Assembly (NCBI RefSeq): GCF_040581405.1
Contig: NZ_CP137157.1
Location: forward strand, 1,120,001 to 1,184,000
Direction: 5' to 3'
DNA length: 64,000 bases
Source of the DNA: Komagataeibacter sucrofermentans DSM 15973
GTDB taxonomy: Bacteria > Pseudomonadota > Alphaproteobacteria > Acetobacterales > Acetobacteraceae
Shown here piece by piece: positions 7,733 through 17,500 of the stretch. How positions within the stretch are numbered: position 1 is the stretch's first letter; the number at the start of each line of letters is the position of its first letter. The translations under genes and the position numbers were made by a program. The notes under the pieces were generated by a model. The model saw only the letters and a program-made list of their open reading frames with translations. It made no database searches and was not told where the DNA came from.

Positions 7733-8494
7733 TCAGGCCCCGGCATCACGCTTGGCCTTGAGCGCCAGGGCTTCTTCAGCGCTGCCCACGCCGCCATGCT
7801 TGGCCGACCACGCGCAGGGGTCTTCAAGGAAGCGACGGACCTCGGCCGCGTCCTTTTCCGAGAAATAGGGCTTGCCCGCGCAGGCCTCGAGCACATCCCA
7901 CCAGGTGCACAGCGCATGCAGGCTGATGTCCATATCCGCCAGCGTGCGGTATGCGCCGGGGAAGACGCCGTAGAAGAACACGACAAAGGTGTGGTCCACG
8001 ATCGCGCCCGCCTTGCGCAGCGCGTTGGCGAACTGCACCTTCGATGAGCCATCGGTAGTCAGGTCTTCCACCAGCAGGGTGCGCATGCCCTCGGGCACGT
8101 CACCTTCGATCTGGGCATTGCGGCCAAAGCCCTTGGGCTTTTTGCGCACATAGGCCATGGGCGCCATCATGCGGTCGGCAATCCACGCCGCGAAGGGAAT
8201 GCCCGCCGTCTCGCCGCCCACCACGGCATCGATGCTTTCATAGCCGACATGGCGGCCGATCTTTTCCACCGCCAGTTCCATGATCTTCTGGCGCGCGCGG
8301 GGGAAGAAGATGATGCGGCGGCAATCGATGTAAACTGGGGATTTCCAGCCCGAGGTCAGGGTGTAGGGATCATCGGGGCGGAAGTTGACGGCCTTGATTT
8401 CCAGCAGCAGGCGCGCGGTCATGAGGGCCGCGTCGCGGTCCCATGCGGTTGTGCCTGTTGAAAGTCCTGCCCCATTCCCCGTGGCGTCGTGCAT
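7733..8494 (-). CDS. pyrE: Orotate phosphoribosyltransferase
   Basis: PyrE (253 aa) joins orotate and PRPP to give orotidine 5'-monophosphate in pyrimidine synthesis. The PRPP-binding motif is visible as TLLVEDLTTDGSSK, and the catalytic-loop region as YVRKKPKGFGRNAQIEG; SGWKSPVYIDCR is the usual N-terminal segment. It is about 30-40 residues longer than the enterobacterial enzyme because of a C-terminal extension rich in Ala and Lys. Possible internal starts exist (for example the ATG before TARLLLEIKAVNF). It precedes murI on the same strand and diverges from the small gene at 8722. Confidence 0.95.
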   Translation of the reverse strand: MHDATGNGAGLSTGTTAWDRDAALMTARLLLEIKAVNFRPDDPYTLTSGWKSPVYIDCRRIIFFPRARQKIMELAVEKIGRHVGYESIDAVVGGETAGIPFAAWIADRMMAPMAYVRKKPKGFGRNAQIEGDVPEGMRTLLVEDLTTDGSSKVQFANALRKAGAIVDHTFVVFFYGVFPGAYRTLADMDISLHALCTWWDVLEACAGKPYFSEKDAAEVRRFLEDPCAWSAKHGGVGSAEEALALKAKRDAGA

Positions 8495-8666
8495 ACCCTA
8501 TCTCCGGCCAAATGAATTGCGTGTACTGAATGTCAGCACAGACGATTAACCGCAACAGGGCGGAAAATCCATCGGTGTCCGGGCCAATGGGGGCGGAATT
8601 GCCAAAAAAAGGCCGCATCGGAAATATAACGTTACCCGATCAGCAGAGTGTGAGGGCACGCGTACC

Positions 8667-8717
8667 TTGCCCCCACGGGGTATTCGCTCTAGTATCTCAA
8701 TATTAATAATCATTCTC
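8667..8717 (+). promoter_or_regulatory. Promoter with overlapping Fur-like box
   Basis: TTGCCC (8667-8672) and TAGTAT (8690-8695) are separated by 17 bases and would start transcription near 8702. A 19-base segment at 8699-8717 (AATATTAATAATCATTCTC) matches the classical Fur consensus GATAATGATAATCATTATC at 15 of 19 positions by my alignment. It covers the predicted start point, where Fur-iron would block transcription. The match is read directly; regulation by Fur is inferred. The 227-base gap to pyrE contains no other gene. Confidence 0.55.
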
Positions 8718-8721
8718 AGTA

Positions 8722-8976
8722 GTGGATCATCGCATCGTGTCTGTTGAAAACAGTCGCATCGCCCGCAAATGCGAGCGTGCCGTAATCACCGCCTACCAGG
8801 AACTGCGTGGCGTCGGGACCAGCGATGTGTCGGCTTTCCATGCCTGCACGACCCTCTACCGTATCCACCACCCCGAATCCTCGCTCAACGAGGCCAGGCG
8901 TCTGGTGTCTGAATGGATCGACCATCACGTGATCCAGCAGCGCCCTGGGCCGACGGCCGGGTGTGAGTGCGACTGA
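8722..8976 (+). CDS. Small conserved-looking protein of unknown function, possible Fur target
   Basis: I do not recognise this 84-aa protein. It is soluble-looking and helical, rich in Arg, His and Glu, with three Cys (one central, two at the C-terminus in GCECD) and His pairs (IHHPE, DHHV). There is no signal peptide or membrane segment. The start is uncertain: GTG 8722 or GTG 8737, neither with a good Shine-Dalgarno. Codon use looks like its neighbours. It stands alone, with its own promoter, a Fur-like box over the transcription start and a terminator 30 bases after the stop. A role in iron or metal response is inferred from context only. Confidence 0.6.
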   Translation: MDHRIVSVENSRIARKCERAVITAYQELRGVGTSDVSAFHACTTLYRIHHPESSLNEARRLVSEWIDHHVIQQRPGPTAGCECD

Positions 8977-9005
8977 CCACAGGGCAGGGTTTCATGCAAA
9001 GCCAT

Positions 9006-9038
9006 AAGGGGCAGGCCGCGTTAGCAGCCTGCCCCTTT
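9006..9038 (+). terminator. Rho-independent terminator after the 84-aa gene
   Basis: An 11-bp perfect stem (AAGGGGCAGGC at 9006-9016 with GCCTGCCCCTT at 9027-9037) has a 10-base loop and a short T run. It lies 30 bases past the stop codon at 8976. Confidence 0.75.
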
Positions 9039-9086
9039 CTGCGTGCCCTGTTCTGGTTTTCAAACACTCTCCAGCAGGGCGCCAAA

Positions 9087-9116
9087 GCCGCCAGGGAGGC
9101 CATGCCCCCTGGCGGC
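9087..9116 (-). terminator. Hairpin terminator after gltA
   Basis: GCCGCCAGGG (9087-9096) pairs with CCCTGGCGGC (9107-9116), a 10-bp GC stem just past the gltA stop at 9125. The minus-strand tail has only three T, so termination may be weak or Rho-assisted. Confidence 0.55.
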
Positions 9117-9124
9117 AGGGCCGT

Positions 9125-10423
9125 TCAGGCCCGCTTGTCAAACGGCACGAAGTCGCGCTGCGGCGAGCCGGTATAAAGCTGGCGGGGGCGGCCGATGCGC
9201 TGGCCGGGTTCCTCGATCATTTCCTTCCACTGGCTGATCCAGCCGGTGGTGCGGGCTACGGCAAACAGCACGGTGAACATGCTGGTGGGGATGCCCATAG
9301 CCTTGAGGATGATGCCGGAATAGAAATCGACATTGGGGTACAGGCTGCGCTTGACGAAATATTCGTCGTGGATCGCAATCTTTTCCAGTTCGATCGCAAG
9401 GTCGAGCAGCGGGTCGTCCTTGATGCCCAGTTCGCCAAGCACCTCGTGGCAGGTGGCCTGCATGATCTTGGCGCGGGGGTCGAAGTTCTTGTACACCCGG
9501 TGGCCAAAGCCCATCAGGCGCACGCCGCTGGTCTTGTCCTTCACCTTGGCGATGAATTCGGGGATGTTGTCCTTGTGGCCGATATCGGCCAGCATCTTCA
9601 GCACCGCCTCGTTGGCCCCGCCATGGGCAGGCCCCCAAAGTGCTGCGATGCCTGCGGAAATACACGCAAACGGGTTAGCCCCCGTCGAGCCGGCAAGGCG
9701 CACGGTGGAGGTCGACGCATTCTGCTCATGGTCGGCATGCAGGATCAGGATGCGGTCCATGGCGCGTGCCAGCACCGGATTGATCTTGTAGGGCTCGCTC
9801 GGCACCGCGAACATCATGGACAGGAAGTTCTCGGCATAGGACAGGTCATTGCGCGGGTAGATGAAGGTCTCGCCCTGCGTGTATTTATAGGCCCAGGCCG
9901 CAATGGTCGGGATCTTGGCGATGATGCGCATGGCCGACTGGTAGCGCGTGGCCGCGTTCGAGACATCCAGCCCTTCATGGTAGAAGGAGGACAGCGCGCC
10001 AACCGTGCCGCACAGGATGGCCATGGGGTGAGCATCACGGCGGAAACCGTTAAAGAAATTGCGGATCTGTTCGTGCAGCAGCGTGTGATGCTTGATGGAA
10101 TTCACAAACCCGTCGTACTGCGCCTTGTCGGGCAGCTCGCCGTTGAGCAGCAGGTAGGCCACTTCCATGAAGGTGGCCTGTTCGGCCAGCTGAGCAATGG
10201 GGTAGCCACGATGCAGCAGCACGCCCTTTTCACCATCGATGAAGGTGATCTTGCTGGAGCACGATGCGGTCTCGCCATAACCGGGATCATAGGTGAATAC
10301 GCCAGCCTGGGCGGGCAGCTTGCGGATGTCGACAACATCCGGCCCCATCGTGCCGGACAGCACGGGCAGTGCAACATCCTTGCCGTCTAGCGAGATTGTG
10401 GCAGTTTTTCCGGACTCGCTCAT
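9125..10423 (-). CDS. gltA: Citrate synthase (AarA of acetic acid bacteria)
   Basis: This 432-aa type II citrate synthase condenses acetyl-CoA and oxaloacetate at the entry of the citric acid cycle. Catalytic and binding segments are visible: [25 protein letters not shown] and [15 protein letters not shown] with the active-site His; the catalytic Asp is in the [11 protein letters not shown] segment. In Acetobacter aceti the orthologue is aarA, one of the genes that restore acetic acid resistance. A strong AGGAGGAG lies before the ATG. sixA lies upstream on the same strand, 216 bases away, with a TATAAT between, so gltA probably has its own promoter. aarC is 2.4 kb away on the other strand. 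Confidence 0.97.
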   Translation of the reverse strand: MSESGKTATISLDGKDVALPVLSGTMGPDVVDIRKLPAQAGVFTYDPGYGETASCSSKITFIDGEKGVLLHRGYPIAQLAEQATFMEVAYLLLNGELPDKAQYDGFVNSIKHHTLLHEQIRNFFNGFRRDAHPMAILCGTVGALSSFYHEGLDVSNAATRYQSAMRIIAKIPTIAAWAYKYTQGETFIYPRNDLSYAENFLSMMFAVPSEPYKINPVLARAMDRILILHADHEQNASTSTVRLAGSTGANPFACISAGIAALWGPAHGGANEAVLKMLADIGHKDNIPEFIAKVKDKTSGVRLMGFGHRVYKNFDPRAKIMQATCHEVLGELGIKDDPLLDLAIELEKIAIHDEYFVKRSLYPNVDFYSGIILKAMGIPTSMFTVLFAVARTTGWISQWKEMIEEPGQRIGRPRQLYTGSPQRDFVPFDKRA

Positions 10424-10494
10424 CTACAACTCTCCTCCTGGGGCCACGCCTGCGCTGGTGGGGCAGGGGGCCATATCTCCAACCTCCAGGCATT

Positions 10495-10535
10495 CTGCCG
10501 TTCGTGCGGCAGTTTATGGATATGCCCAAATTATA
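10495..10535 (-). promoter_or_regulatory. Possible gltA promoter and leader hairpin
   Basis: On the minus strand TATAAT (10535-10530) stands about 107 bases before the gltA start. Just downstream is a perfect inverted repeat, CTGCCG-TTCGTG-CGGCAG (10495-10512), which could be a leader hairpin or an operator. I could not find a convincing -35 at standard spacing, so the promoter call is tentative. Confidence 0.35.
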
Positions 10536-10639
10536 TGCCCGCGCGCCGCCAAGGTGCGGCAATCATCGGGCCTCGGCTCTGACGATAGGAACGAAACCCC
10601 CGCCGTGGCAATCCATGCACCCCCTTCGCCGCAATGACA

Positions 10640-11161
10640 TTATTGGCAAGACAGGGCGCTTAGGTGGATTTCCTGATCGGTGGCGGAATTCCATGGATTT
10701 TCGGCAGTAAAGCAGGCGATCGAGGCGGGCGGGAAGCCACGCTGCAAAGGAGCCTCAAGGGCGGGCGGGCAATGCCGCGCCCCCCAGCCAAACACCAGGG
10801 CACCCAAGGCCGGATTGTGGCCTAAGATCATGATATTACTCGTTTTATCGGCAATTCCATAAAGCAGGTCACGCACCGTTTCGGCGGTTGCCTCATACAG
10901 TTCGTTCACATATCGGATATCGGGTTTCCGATCGCCATAAAATGATCCCAGTGCCGCAAGCGTCTCGACCGTGCGCCGCGCGGGGCTGACCAGCACCACC
11001 TGCGGGGCAAAGGCTTCCGCCCGCAGCCATGCGCCCTGGGCACGCGCGCTGTCGCGGCCATGCGGGGTCAGCGCGCGGTTGAAATCGGCCTGCGCACCCA
11101 CATCACCAAACGCGGCAGGGGCGGCCTGGGCATGGCGCATGAGCACAAGCTGGCGGGGCAT
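10640..11161 (-). CDS. sixA: SixA-type phosphohistidine phosphatase
   Basis: This 173-aa protein belongs to the histidine phosphatase superfamily (SixA branch). It begins with the phospho-acceptor motif LVLMRHAQA (R9, H10), has SPARRTVETLAAL with the second conserved Arg, and MILGHNPALG with the second catalytic His. SixA removes phosphate from His in phosphotransfer proteins; the target here is unknown. To my knowledge the gene next to citrate synthase at the A. aceti aar locus (formerly aarB) is also sixA-like, so this placement looks conserved. It follows the chorismate mutase by 8 bases and precedes gltA. Confidence 0.88.
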   Translation of the reverse strand: MPRQLVLMRHAQAAPAAFGDVGAQADFNRALTPHGRDSARAQGAWLRAEAFAPQVVLVSPARRTVETLAALGSFYGDRKPDIRYVNELYEATAETVRDLLYGIADKTSNIMILGHNPALGALVFGWGARHCPPALEAPLQRGFPPASIACFTAENPWNSATDQEIHLSALSCQ

Positions 11162-11169
11162 GGCGGCGG

Positions 11170-11487
11170 TTACTGGCCTGTGCCCGCGGCAATGGCCTCA
11201 TGGTGGCGAATGACTTCGCGGATGATGAAGGCCAGGAATTTTTCCGCAAAATCGGGGTCCAGATGGGCAGCGGTGGCCAGTTCGCGCAGCCGAGCCACCT
11301 GGCGTGCCTCACGCGCGGGGTCGGCGGGCGGCATGTCGTTGGCGGCCTTGAGCTGGCCCACCGCCTGCGTGTGGCGAAAGCGCTCGGCCAGCATGTAGAT
11401 CAGGGCGGCATCGATGTTGTCGATGCTGCAGCGCAGCTCTTCAAGCTTGAGCCGGGCTGCTTCCTGTCTGGCCTCGATGGTGGTCAT
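11170..11487 (-). CDS. Chorismate mutase, AroQ type
   Basis: This 105-aa single-domain protein is an AroQ-class (all-helical) chorismate mutase, converting chorismate to prephenate for Phe and Tyr synthesis. The first helix LEELRCSIDNIDAALIYML and the following segment AERFRHTQAVGQLKAAN carry the Arg and Lys residues expected at the active site. The rest forms the two further helices. No prephenate dehydratase or dehydrogenase domain is fused. The start is the ATG at 11487; the frame stays open upstream but that part is low-complexity. It lies between the metallophosphatase and sixA on the same strand. Confidence 0.88.
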   Translation of the reverse strand: MTTIEARQEAARLKLEELRCSIDNIDAALIYMLAERFRHTQAVGQLKAANDMPPADPAREARQVARLRELATAAHLDPDFAEKFLAFIIREVIRHHEAIAAGTGQ

Positions 11488-11536
11488 AAGTGTCGGCGCT
11501 CCTGCGTTGGGAAAGAAAAGGGGAGTGAAAAAAGAC

Positions 11537-12346
11537 TTACAGCACCGGCGGGAGGTCGATCCACGCCAGGTGCCCCCCCTTGCCGGCCCCGGTATCGGTA
11601 AAGATGGCCCGCCCGCCCATGCGGCCGTGGCGCACCCAGGGTCGCCCGTCGGTGGAGCGGCGGTCATGCCCGCAATAGACCGTATAACCCGGCGGAATGT
11701 GATCGACCCAGTTCAGCCTGCGCTCGGGGTAGCCATCTTTTTGCATGCGGCCCGTCGTCTCGCCAAACAGGGCGCGTGACAGCAGGGGCGTGACCGTGCC
11801 CAGCCCCGGCGGCGGCAGTTCGCCCAGCATGCGGGCATGAAAGCCGCCATGCACGAATATGGACTGCCCCAGCACGATCCACGCGGGCGCGCGGGCAAGG
11901 TCATCCAGCGCGCGCTGGTACACGTCGCTGTTTTCCTCGCGCAGGAAGGCGGCCAGCGTTTCCATCAAGGGCGGGTCGCGGCGCATCTTGCGGCCCTGCA
12001 GCGCGCGGGCCAGCTTGCGGTCATGGTTGCCCAGTATGAACAGGCCGCGCCCTTCATCGATCAGGCGCTGCATCAGGCGGAACGCGCCCGCGCTGTCCGG
12101 CCCGTAATCCACTAGGTCGCCCAGTTGTATGACAAACCGGTCCGTAGCAGCCGCGTGGCGAAAGGCGTGCAGGTCGCCATGCACGTCGCCCACCACGCGC
12201 AGGGGGCGACCGGCCAGCAGTCCTGCCAGCGGGTGCGTGGGCAGCGTGGACGCGATAGGGGGGGGCGCTTCTTCCCGCCCGGCGGCGGGCGGGAATGTGG
12301 CATCCCGTGCCATGACAGGCCGATGAGAGGGAAAGCGACGTCTCAA
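11537..12346 (-). CDS. Metallophosphoesterase of the PPP (serine/threonine phosphatase-like) family
   Basis: This 269-aa protein has the ordered metal-binding motifs of PPP-type phosphatases: GDVHG (53-57), GDLVDYG (76-82) and GNHD (106-109), then VHGGFH and CGHDRR towards the C-terminus. It is cytoplasmic, with no signal peptide. The TTG at 12346 is preferred as start because AGGAGAGG lies 8 bases upstream; an internal ATG at 12313 lacks a good ribosome site. Substrates could be phosphoproteins or dinucleoside polyphosphates such as Ap4A; sequence alone does not decide. It is the first gene of the likely operon metallophosphatase-chorismate mutase-sixA. Confidence 0.85.
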   Translation of the reverse strand: MRRRFPSHRPVMARDATFPPAAGREEAPPPIASTLPTHPLAGLLAGRPLRVVGDVHGDLHAFRHAAATDRFVIQLGDLVDYGPDSAGAFRLMQRLIDEGRGLFILGNHDRKLARALQGRKMRRDPPLMETLAAFLREENSDVYQRALDDLARAPAWIVLGQSIFVHGGFHARMLGELPPPGLGTVTPLLSRALFGETTGRMQKDGYPERRLNWVDHIPPGYTVYCGHDRRSTDGRPWVRHGRMGGRAIFTDTGAGKGGHLAWIDLPPVL

Positions 12347-14361
<2,015 letters not shown>

Positions 14362-14429
14362 GGGCCAACTGGTCGCTGACGGGATGCGGGCAGGCGCCGC
14401 CCCCGTCGCACCATATATTGGCAATCATA

Positions 14430-14513
14430 AAAGTTTTTGGGTGCCGCCTTTTTTTAAAGGCGGCGTTTTCTTTCGAGACTTTCCGGGGAAAGCTTCACCC
14501 AAAACTTTTATTT
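14430..14513. repeat. Interspersed inverted-end element, copy 3 (opposite orientation)
   Basis: Read on the minus strand it has the same order as copy 1: AAAAGTTTTGGGTGAAGC at one end, GCCGCC/GGCGGC hairpin with T and A runs, and CACCCAAAAACTTTT at the other end. It lies between convergent aarC and smc, 10 bases from the smc stop, and can serve as a two-way terminator. Confidence 0.7.
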
Positions 14514-14524
14514 TTATCAACCTG

Positions 14525-17500
14525 TTATCTGACAGGTTCGGCATCCACCATTTCGGTCGCGCGTTCGAGGTCAACCGACAGCACCCGGCTGACCCCGCGC
14601 TCCTGCATGGTCACGCCATACAGCCGGTCCATATGCGCCATGGTCAACTGATGGTGGGTCACGACAAGGAAGCGCGTGCCCGCCTCGGCCACCATGTCGG
14701 CCAGCAGGGCGCAGAAGCGGCCCACATTGGCGTCATCGAGCGGGGCATCGACCTCATCAAGCACGCAGACCGGGGCAGGATTGCAACGGAACACCGCGAA
14801 GATGAGCGACAGCGCGGTGAGCGCCTGCTCGCCGCCTGAAAGCAGCGAGAGCGTGGCCAGCTTCTTGCCCGGTGGCTGGGCATAGATTTCAAGCCCGGCC
14901 TGAAGCGGGTCGTCATTGCCCACCATGCCCAGATGTGCCCGCCCGCCATTGAACATGCGGGCAAACAGCGCCTGAAAGTGCTGGTCGATCTGCGAGAACA
15001 CGGCCATCAGCCGCTCGCGCCCCTCGCGGTTGAGCTGCCCGATCATGCCGCGCAGGCGGGCAATGGCCGATTGCAGTTCGTCGCGCTCATGCAGGATCGT
15101 GTCGATCTTGCCCGATGCCTCCTGCGCTTCAAGCTCGGCGCGCAGGTTGACCGGGCCAAGTTCATCGCGTTGGCGGGTCAGGCGGGCGACCTTGCGGCGC
15201 AGGCCGGTCTCGGCGTTCACGCTCAGGTCGGCGGGTACCACGCCAGCGGGCGGCGTTGAGTCGGCCTGCAACTGGGCCAGGAGCACCTGTGCCTGCTCGC
15301 GCCTGCCTTCGGCGCGGACCACGGCTTCACGCGCTGCGGTCAGCACCTCTTCCGCCGTGCGGCGGCCCTGCTGCACTTCCGCCATGCGGGTTTCGGCCTG
15401 TTGCAGTTCCACCATCGCTACATCGTGGCTGGCTTCGTGCCGGGCCAGTTCGGTTGCGATTGCATCGCGCCGCTCGCGCACGGCAATGGGCTGGGGGGCC
15501 ACGCGCTCATGTTCGGCGCGCGCATTGCGCAGGCGGGTCTCGGCGGCCTCGGCCTCCAGGCTTGCGGCCTCCACGCGGGCGGTCCACTGCGTCATGTCCT
15601 GCCCCGATGCCTCAAAGCGCTGGCGCAGGGTGGCGTCTTCCGTGTGCAGGCGGGCCAGGGTTTCGCGCTGCTCGGTTTCCTGCGCGCGCAGGGTCTCGGC
15701 CTGTTCGCGCAGGCTGGCCAGTGCGTGTTCCAGTCCGCTCATGTCGGGCAGGGCTTCAAGGCGGGCGCGGGCTGCTGCAACATCTGCTTGCGCCTGTTGC
15801 AGCCCATCGGTCAGGTCGGCCATGCGGGCCTGACGGGCTTCAAGCCGGGCGCCGGTCTCGCGCATTTTCTGCTCGAGGGCGGCGCGTGCGGCGCGCGCCT
15901 GTTCCAGCCGGGTCGTGGTCTCTTCCACCACCATGCGGGCCTGTTCCAGCGCCTGGCCTGCCTGTGTCGCGGCGGCCGTCGCCTGCCGGGCTGCATCCTC
16001 GGCCAAGGCAGGGGCGGGCAGGGCGGTCAACTGTTCGCGGCTGGTGTCACGTGCCGCGCGGGCGGTGTCGCGATCGTTTTCCAGTCGGGCCTGTTCGGGC
16101 AGCAGGGCCTGCAGGCGCGTTTCCGCCTCGCCATGCCGGGTCGTTGCGGCCTGCAGGGCGCGGCGGGCCTGTTCCAGTGCAGCTTCAGCCTGCTGGTGGC
16201 GGGCGCGTAGCGCCTTTTCCGCCGTCTGGGCCTGTGTTGCCGCCTGCGTGGCATCGTGGTGGGCCTTGGCCAGTACGTCGAGATCGGGGAGGCTGGCTTC
16301 CTGTGCTGCCGCGCGCGTGCTGGCGGCCTCGGAATCTGTCAGGGCGGCCTGTGCCGTGGCCTGCTGCACTGAGAGTGTATCGATCTGGGCCGCGATGGTG
16401 GCGTGCTGGCGTGCAAGCTCGGCCTCTGCCGTGCGGGCGGTCTCCAGCGCATTCTCGGCGGCCATGCGGGCGTCGCGTGCCGCTGTCAGGGCCTTGCCGG
16501 TCTGCTGGCGGGTGGTTGTGGCGGCCTGTGCCGCCTGTTCCAGCGCCGGGACAGCGCCGCGCACCTGCTCAAGTTCGGCGCGCAGGGTGCGCAGGCGGCC
16601 CAGCTGTTTGAGCCGGAGTGCTGCACGGTCTGGCAGGTTGGGGGCCTGAGTGTAGCCATCCCACCGCCAGAGCGCCCCCTCGCGGGTGACAAGGCATTGC
16701 CCTGGGGTCAGGCTGGCCTGAAGGGGCGCGCCATCCATGCCATCAGGTAGCAGGCCTGCTGCGCCTAACGCGCGTGACAGGGCAGGCGGGGCCTCAAGCA
16801 CGGCGGAAAGCGGTTCGATGCCCGCGGCAGGAAAGGGCGCTGGCGTGGCCGGAGGCAGGTCATGCCATGAGCGCGGCGCCGTGCCCTTGACCACCGCCTC
16901 AAGCCCATCGGACAGCACTACGGCCAGCGCGGTTTCCAGCCCGGCGGGCACATGCAGGCTGTCGGCCAGCGTCGTGCCACGGGCGGGGTCGGCCTGCGTC
17001 TCGCTGTGCAGTGCGCGGGCCAGGCCATCGGCTTCCGCCTCCAGGCCCGACAGGCTGGCGCGGGCTTCGGCAATGCGGGCGGTACAGGCTTCATCTTCCT
17101 GCGTGGCGGCAACCGTCGCGGCCTCGACTGTCGCCATGTGCTGGCGGGCAGAGTCCAGCGCTGCTGCGGCGGCCTCGCGTCTGGCCACGAGCGCCTGCAG
17201 GGCCTCATCAGGCACGGCCTGTGCGCGCAGGCGCGTCATGCTGGCGGTAAGTGTATCGACTGCGTCGCGCGCGCGCTTATGGGCGGCCCGGGCGGCGCGG
17301 AGGGCTTCCTCGGTGGCGTTGCGGGTGGCGCGGGCTTCCTTCAGGCGGGCATTGGCCTGAATTTCGGCCTGTGTTGCCTGCGTTCGGGCCTCCTCTGCCG
17401 TGGCGCGTTCGGCGCGAAGGGCATCAAGGGCCACTTCGGCCTCGGTCGCAGCCTGTGCCAGGCGCGTGCGTTCGTCCTCGGGCACAAGTTCGGCGCGGGC

